A program made the translations under genes and the position numbers. Positions 1 through 6,467 of a stretch of 12,321 bases of DNA are shown here, piece by piece. This DNA comes from Patescibacteria group bacterium (lineage in GTDB: Bacteria > Patescibacteriota > Minisyncoccia > Portnoybacterales > GWB1-42-6). Under the pieces are notes generated by a model that ran no database searches, had not been told where the DNA came from, and worked only from the letters and a program-made list of their open reading frames with translations. How positions within the stretch are numbered: the first letter of the stretch is position 1; each line of letters begins with the position of its first letter. Location of the stretch: positions 1 to 12,321 of the forward strand of contig JAHIST010000089.1 in the NCBI GenBank assembly GCA_018818145.1, given 5' to 3'.

Positions 1-7
1 TATTTTT

Positions 8-35
8 ATTATAGACTAATTATTATTTTTTACAA
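8..35 (-). promoter_or_regulatory. Sigma-70-type promoter pointing out of the left edge
   Basis: On the minus strand a perfect TATAAT (8-13) lies 16 bases downstream of TTGTAA (30-35). It would drive a gene lying beyond the left end of the window. The 8-bp inverted repeat at 49-67 lies just upstream of the -35 box, where an activator or repressor could bind. The promoter is called from hexamer match and spacing only. Confidence 0.45.
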
Positions 36-48
36 CTCTTTCTAATTT

Positions 49-67
49 GTTTAGGTCTGACCTAAAC
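49..67. promoter_or_regulatory. Perfect 8-bp inverted repeat, possible operator
   Basis: GTTTAGGT (49-56), spacer CTG, ACCTAAAC (60-67). The two arms are exact reverse complements and sit about 14 bases upstream of the -35 box of the leftward promoter at 8-35. The size and symmetry suit a dimeric regulator. There is no run of T after it on either strand, so it is unlikely to be a terminator. Confidence 0.35.
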
Positions 68-77
68 AGAGCCTAAA

Positions 78-115
78 GTGTTAAGTAACTTGTTACGTAA
101 CATGCTACTTAACAC
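78..115. repeat. 38-bp near-palindrome made of three 12-bp units
   Basis: The stretch reads as three 12-base units at 80-91, 92-103 and 104-115 (GTTAAGTAACTT, GTTACGTAACAT, GCTACTTAACAC). As a whole 78-115 is a palindrome in which 17 of 19 base pairs match; the 10-base outer arms (78-87 and 106-115) are perfect. The same 12-base motif occurs three times in tandem at 8058-8093. Function unknown: a protein-binding array or a dispersed genomic repeat. Confidence 0.75.
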
Positions 116-172
116 TCAATAAGTAGCACGGGGTCATCGAAGGACTACTTACTATATCTGGCTCGCCCGATG

Positions 173-212
173 GGTCTCCTTCGTCCCGCAAAGTGCGGGA
201 CGAAGGAAGACC
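173..212. repeat. Strong GC-rich hairpin, function unknown
   Basis: A perfect 13-bp stem (178-190 with 194-206) closes on a three-base loop. Beyond t177:a207 the stem continues, past one bulged A at 208, through GGTC (173-176) and GACC (209-212). No adjacent T-run exists on either strand, so this is not a standard intrinsic terminator. The rest of 1-299 contains no supported gene; the hairpin may be a structured RNA or a dispersed palindromic repeat. Confidence 0.6.
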
Positions 213-299
213 AAAAGACGATTTTTGAACTTTAGAATGGGCTTATTCTATCCAAAACCCCGAAAAATTACTGGACGATATTAAAAATCTGTTTGGGAT

Positions 300-332
300 A
301 AAAAAGGGACGTGACTATAAGTCAACGTCCCT
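300..332 (-). terminator. Intrinsic terminator of the tautomerase-like operon
   Basis: On the minus strand a hairpin (GGGACGT paired with ACGTCCC, one bulged base, then a further GAC:GTC extension and a five-base loop) is followed directly by six T (positions 305-300). It lies 30 bases after the stop codon at 362, as expected for the end of the 1363-362 operon. Confidence 0.8.
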
Positions 333-361
333 CAAATAACATTCTTGGCAGATTCCGCCAT

Positions 362-835
362 TTATTTGATGGCATACTGCCGGCCGAGCTGGTGACCGCT
401 CGCGCATACTTCGTCGCCGTCTGCAAAGAATCCTCCGCAGATGTTGCAGCGGCACCCGCTAAATACTTGGCAGATAAACACGGTTGGCTTTGCTGAAGTC
501 CAAAAACCTTGGGCGGGATAAAAATTAGTGATGAAACATTCCACCTTCGCCTTTGGGTAGAGATTTTTAATTGCACTCCCAACACATGCCGCGAGACGGT
601 GACAGACTTCCAATGTTCGCTCAGGCTTCGCAAACAGCCCGTCAATCTCGACGATAATTTCCTCACCAAGACCATACAGCATAAGATCGGGTGGAAAAAG
701 ACACGTCATGTCGTTTTGGTCCCGAAGCCCAAGTTCATCAATGGACGTAACTGCCGTCACGATTGTCCTGTGAAGATGTCTTAAATCATCTTCGGTCTGG
801 CCGGACGGAAGACCCCACACTTTAATGACTGGCAT
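362..835 (-). CDS. MIF/tautomerase-superfamily-like protein with C-terminal zinc-finger tail
   Basis: The 157-residue product starts MPVIKVWG, with Pro next to the initiator Met as in tautomerases that use an N-terminal proline as catalytic base. Residues 1-112 follow a double beta-alpha-beta pattern like MIF: strand 2-8, helix 14-35, strand 43-65, helix 71-92, then VECFITNFYP and GFW, resembling the MIF C-terminal strand. Residues 128-148 add C128, C130, C133, C144 and H148, a likely zinc site not usual for the family. The start is supported by a very strong ribosome binding site, AGGAGGTGA (843-851), which overlaps the stop codon of the upstream gene, implying translational coupling. Substrate is unknown. 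The fold assignment is by recalled motif and pattern only. Confidence 0.6.
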   Translation of the reverse strand: MPVIKVWGLPSGQTEDDLRHLHRTIVTAVTSIDELGLRDQNDMTCLFPPDLMLYGLGEEIIVEIDGLFAKPERTLEVCHRLAACVGSAIKNLYPKAKVECFITNFYPAQGFWTSAKPTVFICQVFSGCRCNICGGFFADGDEVCASGHQLGRQYAIK

Positions 836-842
836 ATCTATT

Positions 843-851
843 CACCTCCTC
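843..851 (-). promoter_or_regulatory. Strong Shine-Dalgarno overlapping the upstream stop codon
   Basis: Minus-strand GAGGAGGTGA lies seven bases before the ATG at 835. Its first base is part of the TAG stop (853-851) of the upstream membrane-protein gene, so a terminating ribosome sits on this site. Most other genes in the window show no such site. Confidence 0.8.
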
Positions 852-1363
852 TATTCTTGACTATATTTTTTGACAATTTCCATTGCCGCTTTTTCAAGCG
901 TTTCAGTCACGGGCGTGCCAAGGGCTGACTGGTGCCAAGTTGTGCTTTGGTGATAAGAACAAGCATTTTCATGTTGATTCATCTGACTTCTGACAGTCGG
1001 CGGTATATCCTCACTATCTAGGCCAGCTATTATGAGCGTGGAATATTCGTCACAGCTCATTCCTTCTTTGCAGATTCTTAAATCTAGAACAAAAGGTCGT
1101 GCCGGGCTGATAGATGGGCACGGCTCACTTAGCGTCAACTTTTTTTGCGCTTTTCGCCGCCTGCGAATCACTATCCAGGCCTCATAGGCGAGGATGGATG
1201 AGGGAAGAAAGATTGTGAACAGCAACAGTGTGCCTTTTGTTAAACAAGCATAAAAGAATGACGTAATTGCCGCAAAAATACACACGAAAAGCATTACCCA
1301 AATATTATTCTTTTCAAATATCTTCACAATCGCTTCCCACCCTCTCAATATCAAAACTCCCAT
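851..1363 (-). CDS. Two-helix membrane protein with anti-sigma-like (ZAS/zf-HC2-like) zinc motif
   Basis: I do not recognise a named family. From ATG 1363 the product has 170 residues. Two hydrophobic segments, about 21-41 and 44-66, end in a basic RRRRKAQKK stop-transfer stretch. The rest is soluble and contains C104-x26-H131-x3-C135-x2-H138. That matches the zinc-binding anti-sigma pattern C-x(about 25)-H-x3-C-x2-C with His in place of the last Cys, preceded by a leucine-rich helix and an acidic PP turn as in that fold. A longer version from TTG at 1381 is possible, but the purine-rich AGAGAGGAGAAGG before ATG 1363 is a better ribosome binding site. It is the first gene of an operon with the tautomerase-like gene. 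A regulatory role is inference. Confidence 0.65.
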   Translation of the reverse strand: MGVLILRGWEAIVKIFEKNNIWVMLFVCIFAAITSFFYACLTKGTLLLFTIFLPSSILAYEAWIVIRRRRKAQKKLTLSEPCPSISPARPFVLDLRICKEGMSCDEYSTLIIAGLDSEDIPPTVRSQMNQHENACSYHQSTTWHQSALGTPVTETLEKAAMEIVKKYSQE

Positions 1364-1380
1364 ATCCTTCTCCTCTCTCA

Positions 1381-1409
1381 ATTTTATTTGTTTTTCATAG
1401 TGAAATGAA
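1381..1409 (-). promoter_or_regulatory. Promoter of the membrane-protein/tautomerase-like operon
   Basis: TTCATT (1404-1409) and TAAAAT (1381-1386) on the minus strand are separated by 17 bases. The -10 box ends 17 bases before the chosen ATG, leaving room for the purine-rich ribosome binding site. It lies just past the terminator that closes the preceding operon. The -35 match is weak. Confidence 0.4.
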
Positions 1410-1410
1410 C

Positions 1411-1444
1411 AATAAAACAGGGTAACATTTTTAAATTACCCTGT
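1411..1444 (-). terminator. Intrinsic terminator after tspO
   Basis: A perfect 9-bp stem, ACAGGGTAA (1417-1425) with TTACCCTGT (1436-1444), has a ten-base AT-rich loop. On the minus strand it is followed by TTTTATT (1417-1411, the first T shared with the stem). It separates the ATPase-tspO operon from the next promoter. The U-run is interrupted, so efficiency may be moderate. Confidence 0.6.
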
Positions 1445-1478
1445 CAAACTGGAGCCCGTCCAAGACGGACATTTTATT

Positions 1479-1506
1479 ATTCTCCTATTCGCGCGAATTA
1501 GAGAAT
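1479..1506. repeat. 28-bp imperfect palindrome downstream of tspO
   Basis: ATTCTC (1479-1484) pairs with GAGAAT (1501-1506), and the centre ATTCGCGCGAAT (1487-1498) is a perfect palindrome; two pairs between them mismatch. It begins 15 bases after the tspO stop. No T-run follows, so it is more likely a protein-binding site or an mRNA-stabilising hairpin than a terminator. Confidence 0.45.
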
Positions 1507-1520
1507 ACATTTATTTCCCT

Positions 1521-1916
1521 TTAACGATTCAAAAAAGTAATAGTTAGCTGAAGGACGGCGGCGAAACTCACCCAGAGCAGATACGGAATTTGGATATAGG
1601 CAACCCAGCGGCTATGCGGGAAAATGACAATCATCGCCCAAATAAGCGTGGCCAAAACGAGCAAAATATCAAAGGCGGCCAGATAATTGTTTTTGAGGCC
1701 AAATTGGAGAGGAGTAAAGGCGAAATTAAAAATGAGATTCAAAATAAACGGCAGAGCAATGATAAAAGGAATTCGTTTCTGAAAAAACATCAAAAACACT
1801 TTGCCGAAAGAAATAGCGATTAAAATATAAAGAGCCGTCCAGACGGGGCCAAAAAGCCAGCCGGGCGGCGCCCAAAAAGGCTTGATTAATTGCTGATACC
1901 AGTTATATGTTTGCAT
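1521..1916 (-). CDS. TspO/MBR family membrane protein
   Basis: The product has 131 residues, a little shorter than the usual 150-160. Five hydrophobic segments fit the five-helix TspO fold. Diagnostic motifs are W-A-P-P-G-W-x-F-G-P-V-W (residues 15-26), the Asn-rich N-x-x-F-N-F-x-F-T-P-L-Q-F-G-L segment in the middle and P-Y-L-L-W-V-S-F-A near the C-terminus. TspO proteins bind porphyrins and are tied to tetrapyrrole and stress responses, but the ligand here is unknown. The ATG lies four bases after the stop of the ATPase gene and has no visible ribosome binding site, so it is probably translated by coupling from the ATPase. Downstream are a palindrome and a terminator. Confidence 0.9.
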   Translation of the reverse strand: MQTYNWYQQLIKPFWAPPGWLFGPVWTALYILIAISFGKVFLMFFQKRIPFIIALPFILNLIFNFAFTPLQFGLKNNYLAAFDILLVLATLIWAMIVIFPHSRWVAYIQIPYLLWVSFAAVLQLTITFLNR

Positions 1917-1920
1917 AGTT

Positions 1921-4596
1921 TTATTTTAATGGCGTGAGGGTGAAAATTCTTTTTTTAAAAAATTCAATCAATAAAATCTCTATAAAGCTGATGCCGAAGA
2001 TAATTAGCCATTCGGTTATCCCCAGCGACTGGGTGGCTAAAAGTTTTTGCAGAGGCGGAAAATAAACAGCGCCAATGAGTAAAATAGCCGAAATAATCAC
2101 CGCTCCAACCAAGTAACGATTAGAAAATATATCCTTTCTGAAAATTGTTCTTTTGAATGAACGGACGCAGAAGGCAAAAATCAAAGAGTCAACACACATC
2201 AGGACAAATACTATCGTCCGCGTTTTGTGTAAATCTCCGGTTAATTTCCAAAAGAAGAAGAACAACAGAAACGCCGCCAAGCCGGTAATGAAAAAAATGG
2301 CGGCCATCCAAAGTTTTAACGGTTTGTTCAATATCGACTCTTTGGGATTTCTTGGTTTCTCATCCATTACTCCTTTTGTCTCCTGCTCGGCGGTAAGAGC
2401 AATGTCTGGAAACCCATCTTCAACAAGGTTTATCCAAAGAATCTGGGCTGGCAACAACGGGAGCGGAAACCCCATTGATAGACTTCCTAAAAATAAAAAG
2501 AGTTCGGCAAAATCGTCCGCCACAAGATACACAAACACTTTTCGAACATTCCCAAAAACAACTCTGCCTTGCTCAATTGCTTTAACCACGGTTTTAAAAT
2601 TGTCGTCCAGCAATACCAAATCAGCCACTTCTTTTGCCACATCCGTGCCAGAACCAACGGCGACTCCAATATCGGCGGATTTAAGGGCCGGAGCATCATT
2701 TACACCATCGCCAAGCATTGCCACCACTTCTCCGTTTTTTTGAAGCGCGTCAACAATTCTTAATTTATGGCGCGGAGATACACGAGTGTAGATAGAAATG
2801 TACTTTGCCCTTTCTTTTAATTCATCGTCGCTTATTGTTTCTAATTCTTTGCCCTCAATTATGTTTTCGTCTTTTGCTTCAATGCCAATTTCTTCGGCAA
2901 TGGCCTTGGCGGTAAGTTTGTGGTCTCCGGTAACAATGACTGTGCGAATGCCAGCCTTCTTGGTGATTAAGATTGATTCTTTGGCTTCTTGGCGAAGCGG
3001 GTCTTTAAGAGCAATAAAACCGACAAGCGAAAGGTCTTTTACCAGTTCAATGGGATTTTTGTATTCTGTTTTAGCGTCATAATCTTTATGCGCGCAAGCA
3101 AGCACCCGCAAGCCTTTCTGCGTGAGCGTTTCCAGTTTTGCTATCAATTTGTCCGCTTCGGTTGTGCCTAATTTCTCCGCTCTGCCGTCAACGTCCAAAT
3201 TAACAGAACGGGCGATAATTTCCTCCGGCGCCCCAATGACATAGAGCGCGTTTTGTTTCTCGTTTTTGCGATGAAGCGTGGCGGCAAACTTAGAGTCTGA
3301 TTCAAAACTAATTCTGTCCAACACGGGATATTGCTTTTCAAGCTCCTGTTTGTTCAAGCCCGACTGCATCCCGGCTAAAAGCAGTGCTTTTTCAGTTGAC
3401 CTGCCTCGCACCACCCACTTTTGTAATTCCGCTTCCGGATTTTCCACAAAGGCGTCGTTCGCTAAAGTAGCGATTTTTAACGCCGAAATATGCGATTCAA
3501 CGCCATTGGCGTTTTCGCCCTTGGCAAGCCCGCTGATGTCATCGCGTATTAGTTCTTTTGTGCCTGTTAAAATATGACTTACCTGCATTTTCCCTTCGGT
3601 GAGAGTTCCTGTTTTATCGGTACAGATAACGGTTACGCTTCCCAGAGTTTCCGTGGCGGCAAGTTTTCTTACCAAACCTTTCTGTTTGAAAATACGCCGC
3701 ATACCTAAAACAAGTATGACGGTAATAGCAGGGAGCAAGCCTGCGGGTATTGCTGAAACTGCGAGGGCCACCGAAGCAAGGAAGATATCGGCAAAAGATT
3801 TTCCCGTGAAGTAGCCGATAATAGCGATGACAAATATAATTAAGAAAATGAACGCTCCGACTATTCTTGAGAGCGAGGCAATTTTTTTCTGAAGCGGAGT
3901 TTTGCGTTCTTTGGTTTCTTTAAGGAGCGATACGACTTCACCGATTTGGGTATTGATGCCGATGGCGACAATCACTATTGTTGCCCTTCCTTCTTCCGCA
4001 ATCGTGCCCATAAAAACCATGTTGCTTTGCTCAAAAAGAGGTGTCTCTTTTGAAAGAATATCAATTGACTCTTTTTTTGATCCCATCCATTCACCGGTGA
4101 GGCTTGCTTCATTGATTTTTAGGTTTTTTGATTCAATGATGCGTCCGTCGGCCGGCACTTTGTCTCCCGCCCTCAAGAGCACCACGTCACCGGCTACCAG
4201 CTCCTCACTGTCAATTTCTTTTTCGTTACTGTCTCGCCAAACCTTCACCCTAATCTTTACCATTTTCTTTAAGGCGAGGAGTGATTTATTGGCTTTGTTT
4301 TCTTGATAAAAACCAACCGTGGTGTTAATGAGCAATACAATGATAATAAAGATGGTGTCTGAATAGTGCTTCAGCAGAAAAGAAATAACAACAGTCACAA
4401 GCAGAATATACATCAAAGGATTGTTGAACTGGCTCAAAAAGAGCCACATTTTTGAATAAGGCTTTTCTTGAGGGAGGACGTTCCGTCCAAACTCTTTAAT
4501 TTTTTTTGCCGCCTCCGAACCTGTGAGTCCGTCTTTTCTGCTCTCCGTCTCCGCAAAAACTTTTTCTAATGAAATTGCGTGCCAATTTTTTCTCAT
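1921..4596 (-). CDS. Type II P-type cation-transporting ATPase (SERCA/PMR1-like)
   Basis: An 891-residue ion pump of the inner membrane, full length for the family. In order: N-terminal cation-ATPase domain (about 5-75), actuator domain with T-G-E-W at 167-170 (Glu169 is the dephosphorylation residue; Ser is more usual after it), M4, phosphorylation motif D327-K-T-G-T-L-T, nucleotide-binding domain, T-G-D-H at 556-559, G-D-G-V-N-D at 629-634, then M5-M10. Of the SERCA calcium ligands, M5 Glu (E698) and M6 Asn and Asp (N723, D727) are kept. The M4 Glu of PEGLP is Ala285 (PAGLLP), the M5 Asn is Asp695 and the M6 Thr is Glu726. It is therefore a Ca2+-ATPase relative of uncertain ion specificity. 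It is first in an operon with tspO, and its promoter predicts a leaderless mRNA. Confidence 0.93.
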   Translation of the reverse strand: MRKNWHAISLEKVFAETESRKDGLTGSEAAKKIKEFGRNVLPQEKPYSKMWLFLSQFNNPLMYILLVTVVISFLLKHYSDTIFIIIVLLINTTVGFYQENKANKSLLALKKMVKIRVKVWRDSNEKEIDSEELVAGDVVLLRAGDKVPADGRIIESKNLKINEASLTGEWMGSKKESIDILSKETPLFEQSNMVFMGTIAEEGRATIVIVAIGINTQIGEVVSLLKETKERKTPLQKKIASLSRIVGAFIFLIIFVIAIIGYFTGKSFADIFLASVALAVSAIPAGLLPAITVILVLGMRRIFKQKGLVRKLAATETLGSVTVICTDKTGTLTEGKMQVSHILTGTKELIRDDISGLAKGENANGVESHISALKIATLANDAFVENPEAELQKWVVRGRSTEKALLLAGMQSGLNKQELEKQYPVLDRISFESDSKFAATLHRKNEKQNALYVIGAPEEIIARSVNLDVDGRAEKLGTTEADKLIAKLETLTQKGLRVLACAHKDYDAKTEYKNPIELVKDLSLVGFIALKDPLRQEAKESILITKKAGIRTVIVTGDHKLTAKAIAEEIGIEAKDENIIEGKELETISDDELKERAKYISIYTRVSPRHKLRIVDALQKNGEVVAMLGDGVNDAPALKSADIGVAVGSGTDVAKEVADLVLLDDNFKTVVKAIEQGRVVFGNVRKVFVYLVADDFAELFLFLGSLSMGFPLPLLPAQILWINLVEDGFPDIALTAEQETKGVMDEKPRNPKESILNKPLKLWMAAIFFITGLAAFLLFFFFWKLTGDLHKTRTIVFVLMCVDSLIFAFCVRSFKRTIFRKDIFSNRYLVGAVIISAILLIGAVYFPPLQKLLATQSLGITEWLIIFGISFIEILLIEFFKKRIFTLTPLK

Positions 4597-4602
4597 AAAT
4601 CT

Positions 4603-4632
4603 ATTCTATCAAAAATTGGATATACCTGTCTA
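4603..4632 (-). promoter_or_regulatory. Promoter of the ATPase-tspO operon, predicted leaderless
   Basis: TAGACA (4627-4632) and TAGAAT (4603-4608), each five of six to consensus, are 18 bases apart on the minus strand. Only six bases separate the -10 box from the ATG, so transcription should begin at or beside the start codon. No ribosome binding site exists, consistent with a leaderless message. Confidence 0.65.
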
Positions 4633-4649
4633 CTTCTGAAAAAGTTATA

Positions 4650-4697
4650 AAGAATAAAAAGAAGGCCGATCCCTATGGCGGCCTTCTTTTTATTCTT
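4650..4697. terminator. Bidirectional-looking terminator after the coiled-coil gene
   Basis: A perfect 19-bp stem (4650-4668 with 4679-4697) closes on a ten-base loop. Its GC core GAAGGCCG is followed by CTTTTTATTCTT on the minus strand, and the symmetric A-run means it would also work on the plus strand. It lies about 70 bases after the stop at 4768 and just before the ATPase promoter. Confidence 0.88.
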
Positions 4698-4767
4698 CCG
4701 AGTCGTAAACGACGTTAGAAACTATTTGAAAAGCCCAAAGACTGCGGAAAGAAATTAAATAAGGACT

Positions 4768-5520
4768 TTATAATGAGCCCGTTAACCAGCCAAAAATTCT
4801 GCCGAATAATCCCTTGTATTGTTTTTCATTTTGGGCTAACTGTTGCAATCTGTTCTGTTCCTGCTCCATGTTTTGTATCTGCTCTTGAAGCATGTCCCCT
4901 ACCTGTTCTTCGCAAGCACACTGGTCTTTTAATTGAGTAAGCTGTTGTATTCTTTCTCTGTTGCGATTAACCTCTTGTTCCATTAATTCCGCTGATTCTT
5001 GATCCCCGCCGGCAAAAAATCTTACAATACGATTTCTTGTTTGGATTTTTTCCTCTGCTTTTATGGTTGCCTGGACCGAATTATTAAATTCTTGGGCAAC
5101 CTGCGATACCCGGGCACCGATACCGCCTATCACATTTTTCATTTCTAACAGAGAATGGACTGATAATCTTACCTGGTTTTGATTTTGATAAACCTTCTGT
5201 TCGGTTTCCTCCATTGATTGCATTTCTTGGTTCATTTCCTGCTGTTTTTGCTGTATTTTCTGTTTTATCTCATTTATTTGTCCGGCCGTAACTTGCTGTT
5301 GCTGTGCAATCATTAATTGTATCCCCTCGCCTTGGTTTTGAGTTTGTTGTTCAGTTTGAGTCTGCTGGCCATGTCCGGTTCCCTGACCCTGTTGATTCTG
5401 TTCAGAATTCGTTGTCCCCGTGGCTGGATTATTAAGCCCTTGCTGCCCTTGGGCAAAAACCACTGAATCGGACACAATTAAGACCAATGAAGTAATAAAA
5501 GTCGCAATTAATATTTTCAT
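4768..5520 (-). CDS. Secreted Gln-rich coiled-coil protein, function unknown
   Basis: I do not recognise a family. The 250-residue product begins with a signal peptide (MKILIATFITSLVLIVSDSVVFA, likely cleaved before Gln24). Residues 24-66 are a low-complexity Gln/Gly/Thr/Asn linker. Residues about 70-165 and 172-235 have heptad-like spacing rich in Gln and Glu, predicting long coiled coils, interrupted by a glycine-containing turn (IGGIGARV) and by RFFAGG. A C-A-C motif at 201-203 is the only Cys pair. The C-terminus YKGLFGRIFGWLTGSL is amphipathic and could touch the membrane. It is monocistronic, with its own promoter and terminator. It may be an envelope or surface structural protein; that is inference. 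Confidence 0.85.
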   Translation of the reverse strand: MKILIATFITSLVLIVSDSVVFAQGQQGLNNPATGTTNSEQNQQGQGTGHGQQTQTEQQTQNQGEGIQLMIAQQQQVTAGQINEIKQKIQQKQQEMNQEMQSMEETEQKVYQNQNQVRLSVHSLLEMKNVIGGIGARVSQVAQEFNNSVQATIKAEEKIQTRNRIVRFFAGGDQESAELMEQEVNRNRERIQQLTQLKDQCACEEQVGDMLQEQIQNMEQEQNRLQQLAQNEKQYKGLFGRIFGWLTGSL

Positions 5521-5558
5521 ATGTTTTAAAATTAAATTATTAACTTATCAGCTTTTTT

Positions 5559-5564
5559 ATTATA
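5559..5564 (-). promoter_or_regulatory. Extended -10 promoter of the coiled-coil gene
   Basis: A perfect TATAAT on the minus strand is preceded by TGC (an extended -10 element), with only a poor -35 candidate 17 bases upstream. The predicted 5' leader is about 30 bases and holds no ribosome binding site. Confidence 0.6.
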
Positions 5565-5620
5565 GCAAATTTAATAAAAAATAGAAAGCCCTGATGCCTG
5601 TCTTGACTTTATATTTCTTG

Positions 5621-5655
5621 AAAAAAACAAAAGCCCTCGATTTTGAGGAGTTTTG
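5621..5655 (-). terminator. Intrinsic terminator after the matrixin gene
   Basis: On the minus strand, CAAAACTCCTC and GAGGGCTTTTG pair as an eleven-position stem with a two-base internal mismatch and a six-base loop, then run into seven T (5627-5621). It lies 23 bases after the stop at 5678. Confidence 0.8.
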
Positions 5656-5677
5656 TTTTATCTGCTATATTTAATAA

Positions 5678-6412
5678 TTAAATTCCGTAGAGCGTCCGAA
5701 GACCGGTAACATCTGGTGTCTCAAGAGTTCTCTTTTGGGTATCTCCATAATTAGAATAGCCATACATTGTTACGGCGTTACACGCTGTTTCATAAACATC
5801 AGCTAAACCAATACCGTGCCCCAATTCGTGAGTGGCAATATTTTGTAAATCCATCGCACTTGGTGTCTCTGTCTTGGTAGCATCTCCCCATGTCCAATCA
5901 GTATCAAACATTATATCAAACTCAACTATTGCTTTTGTGACTGGATTATACCAGATTGTGGTAACGGCAATAACATTGGCAGTTGAATAATTCCCGAAAG
6001 TAATTGCATTTTTATAATCCTGAACTCCATAAGTTGCAGCATAGTCAAGGACATATGTATCGTTTATCAATTCTCTGTTTGTTGCCGCATCCCAAGTTTC
6101 AGCTGAAGTGCTTATGGCACTTTTAACGAAACTTTCTTCGAGACCTTGAGAATTGGTTAAATTTATCACATAACTCACAGGTAAAGTAGCCCATTTCACT
6201 TTCGTTGATGTCAGAAACTTATAACAAGTTGGTGCTTTTGGTACTTTAGCTGTTTCTGGCTTGGCGAATCCTTTCTTATAGTGAATGAATTCTATCTTTT
6301 CCAAATCAGGCGCTTTTGATTTTTCTGCTCCTTGATTTGAAATCGCTAACGCTACTCCGGAAAGCGCTAAAACTACTACTGCAATTAAAATTCCTAAAGC
6401 TAATTTTTTCAT
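5678..6412 (-). CDS. Secreted matrixin-type zinc metalloprotease
   Basis: The 244-residue product has a signal peptide ending A-L-A (residue 23), then a short propeptide-like segment and a zincin catalytic domain. The zinc motif is H195-E-L-G-H199-G-I-G-L-A-D205: two His, the catalytic Glu196, the glycine turn, and Asp rather than His as the probable third ligand. A Met-turn follows (V-T-M216-Y-G), with Cys63 and Cys211 able to form a disulfide. The motif NIATHELGHGIGLAD plus the conserved tail DVTGLRTLYG places it with matrixin-like proteases of archaea and bacteria. It should act outside the cytoplasmic membrane. Substrate unknown. There is no obvious ribosome binding site; promoter and terminator indicate a single-gene unit. 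Confidence 0.88.
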   Translation of the reverse strand: MKKLALGILIAVVVLALSGVALAISNQGAEKSKAPDLEKIEFIHYKKGFAKPETAKVPKAPTCYKFLTSTKVKWATLPVSYVINLTNSQGLEESFVKSAISTSAETWDAATNRELINDTYVLDYAATYGVQDYKNAITFGNYSTANVIAVTTIWYNPVTKAIVEFDIMFDTDWTWGDATKTETPSAMDLQNIATHELGHGIGLADVYETACNAVTMYGYSNYGDTQKRTLETPDVTGLRTLYGI

Positions 6413-6467
6413 TTTTTTATGTTTTGATTAAATTTTATTTCGACCTTTGTTTTCTCCTTTTGCTCTT

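Noticed and set aside
178..206. Hairpin as an intrinsic terminator
   Set aside because: No run of T follows on either strand; the convincing terminator of the adjacent operon is at 300-332.
229..339. Plus-strand open frame of 36 codons (LEWAYSIQNPEKLLDD...) ending TAA
   Set aside because: It looks protein-like but has no start codon, a stop just before it, and its end lies over the minus-strand terminator at 300-332. It could be a remnant of a broken gene, but nothing in the upstream frames continues it.
322..675. Alternative minus-strand frame overlapping the tautomerase-like gene
   Set aside because: It lacks the strong ribosome binding site and any recognisable pattern; the 835-362 frame has both.
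1381..1381. TTG at 1381 as start of the two-helix membrane protein
   Set aside because: The ATG at 1363 has a better placed purine-rich ribosome binding site, and the TTG overlaps the proposed -10 box.
2153..4306. Several plus-strand open frames within the ATPase gene
   Set aside because: They are antisense shadows of a strongly conserved coding sequence, rich in Ser, Thr and Pro with no recognisable motifs.
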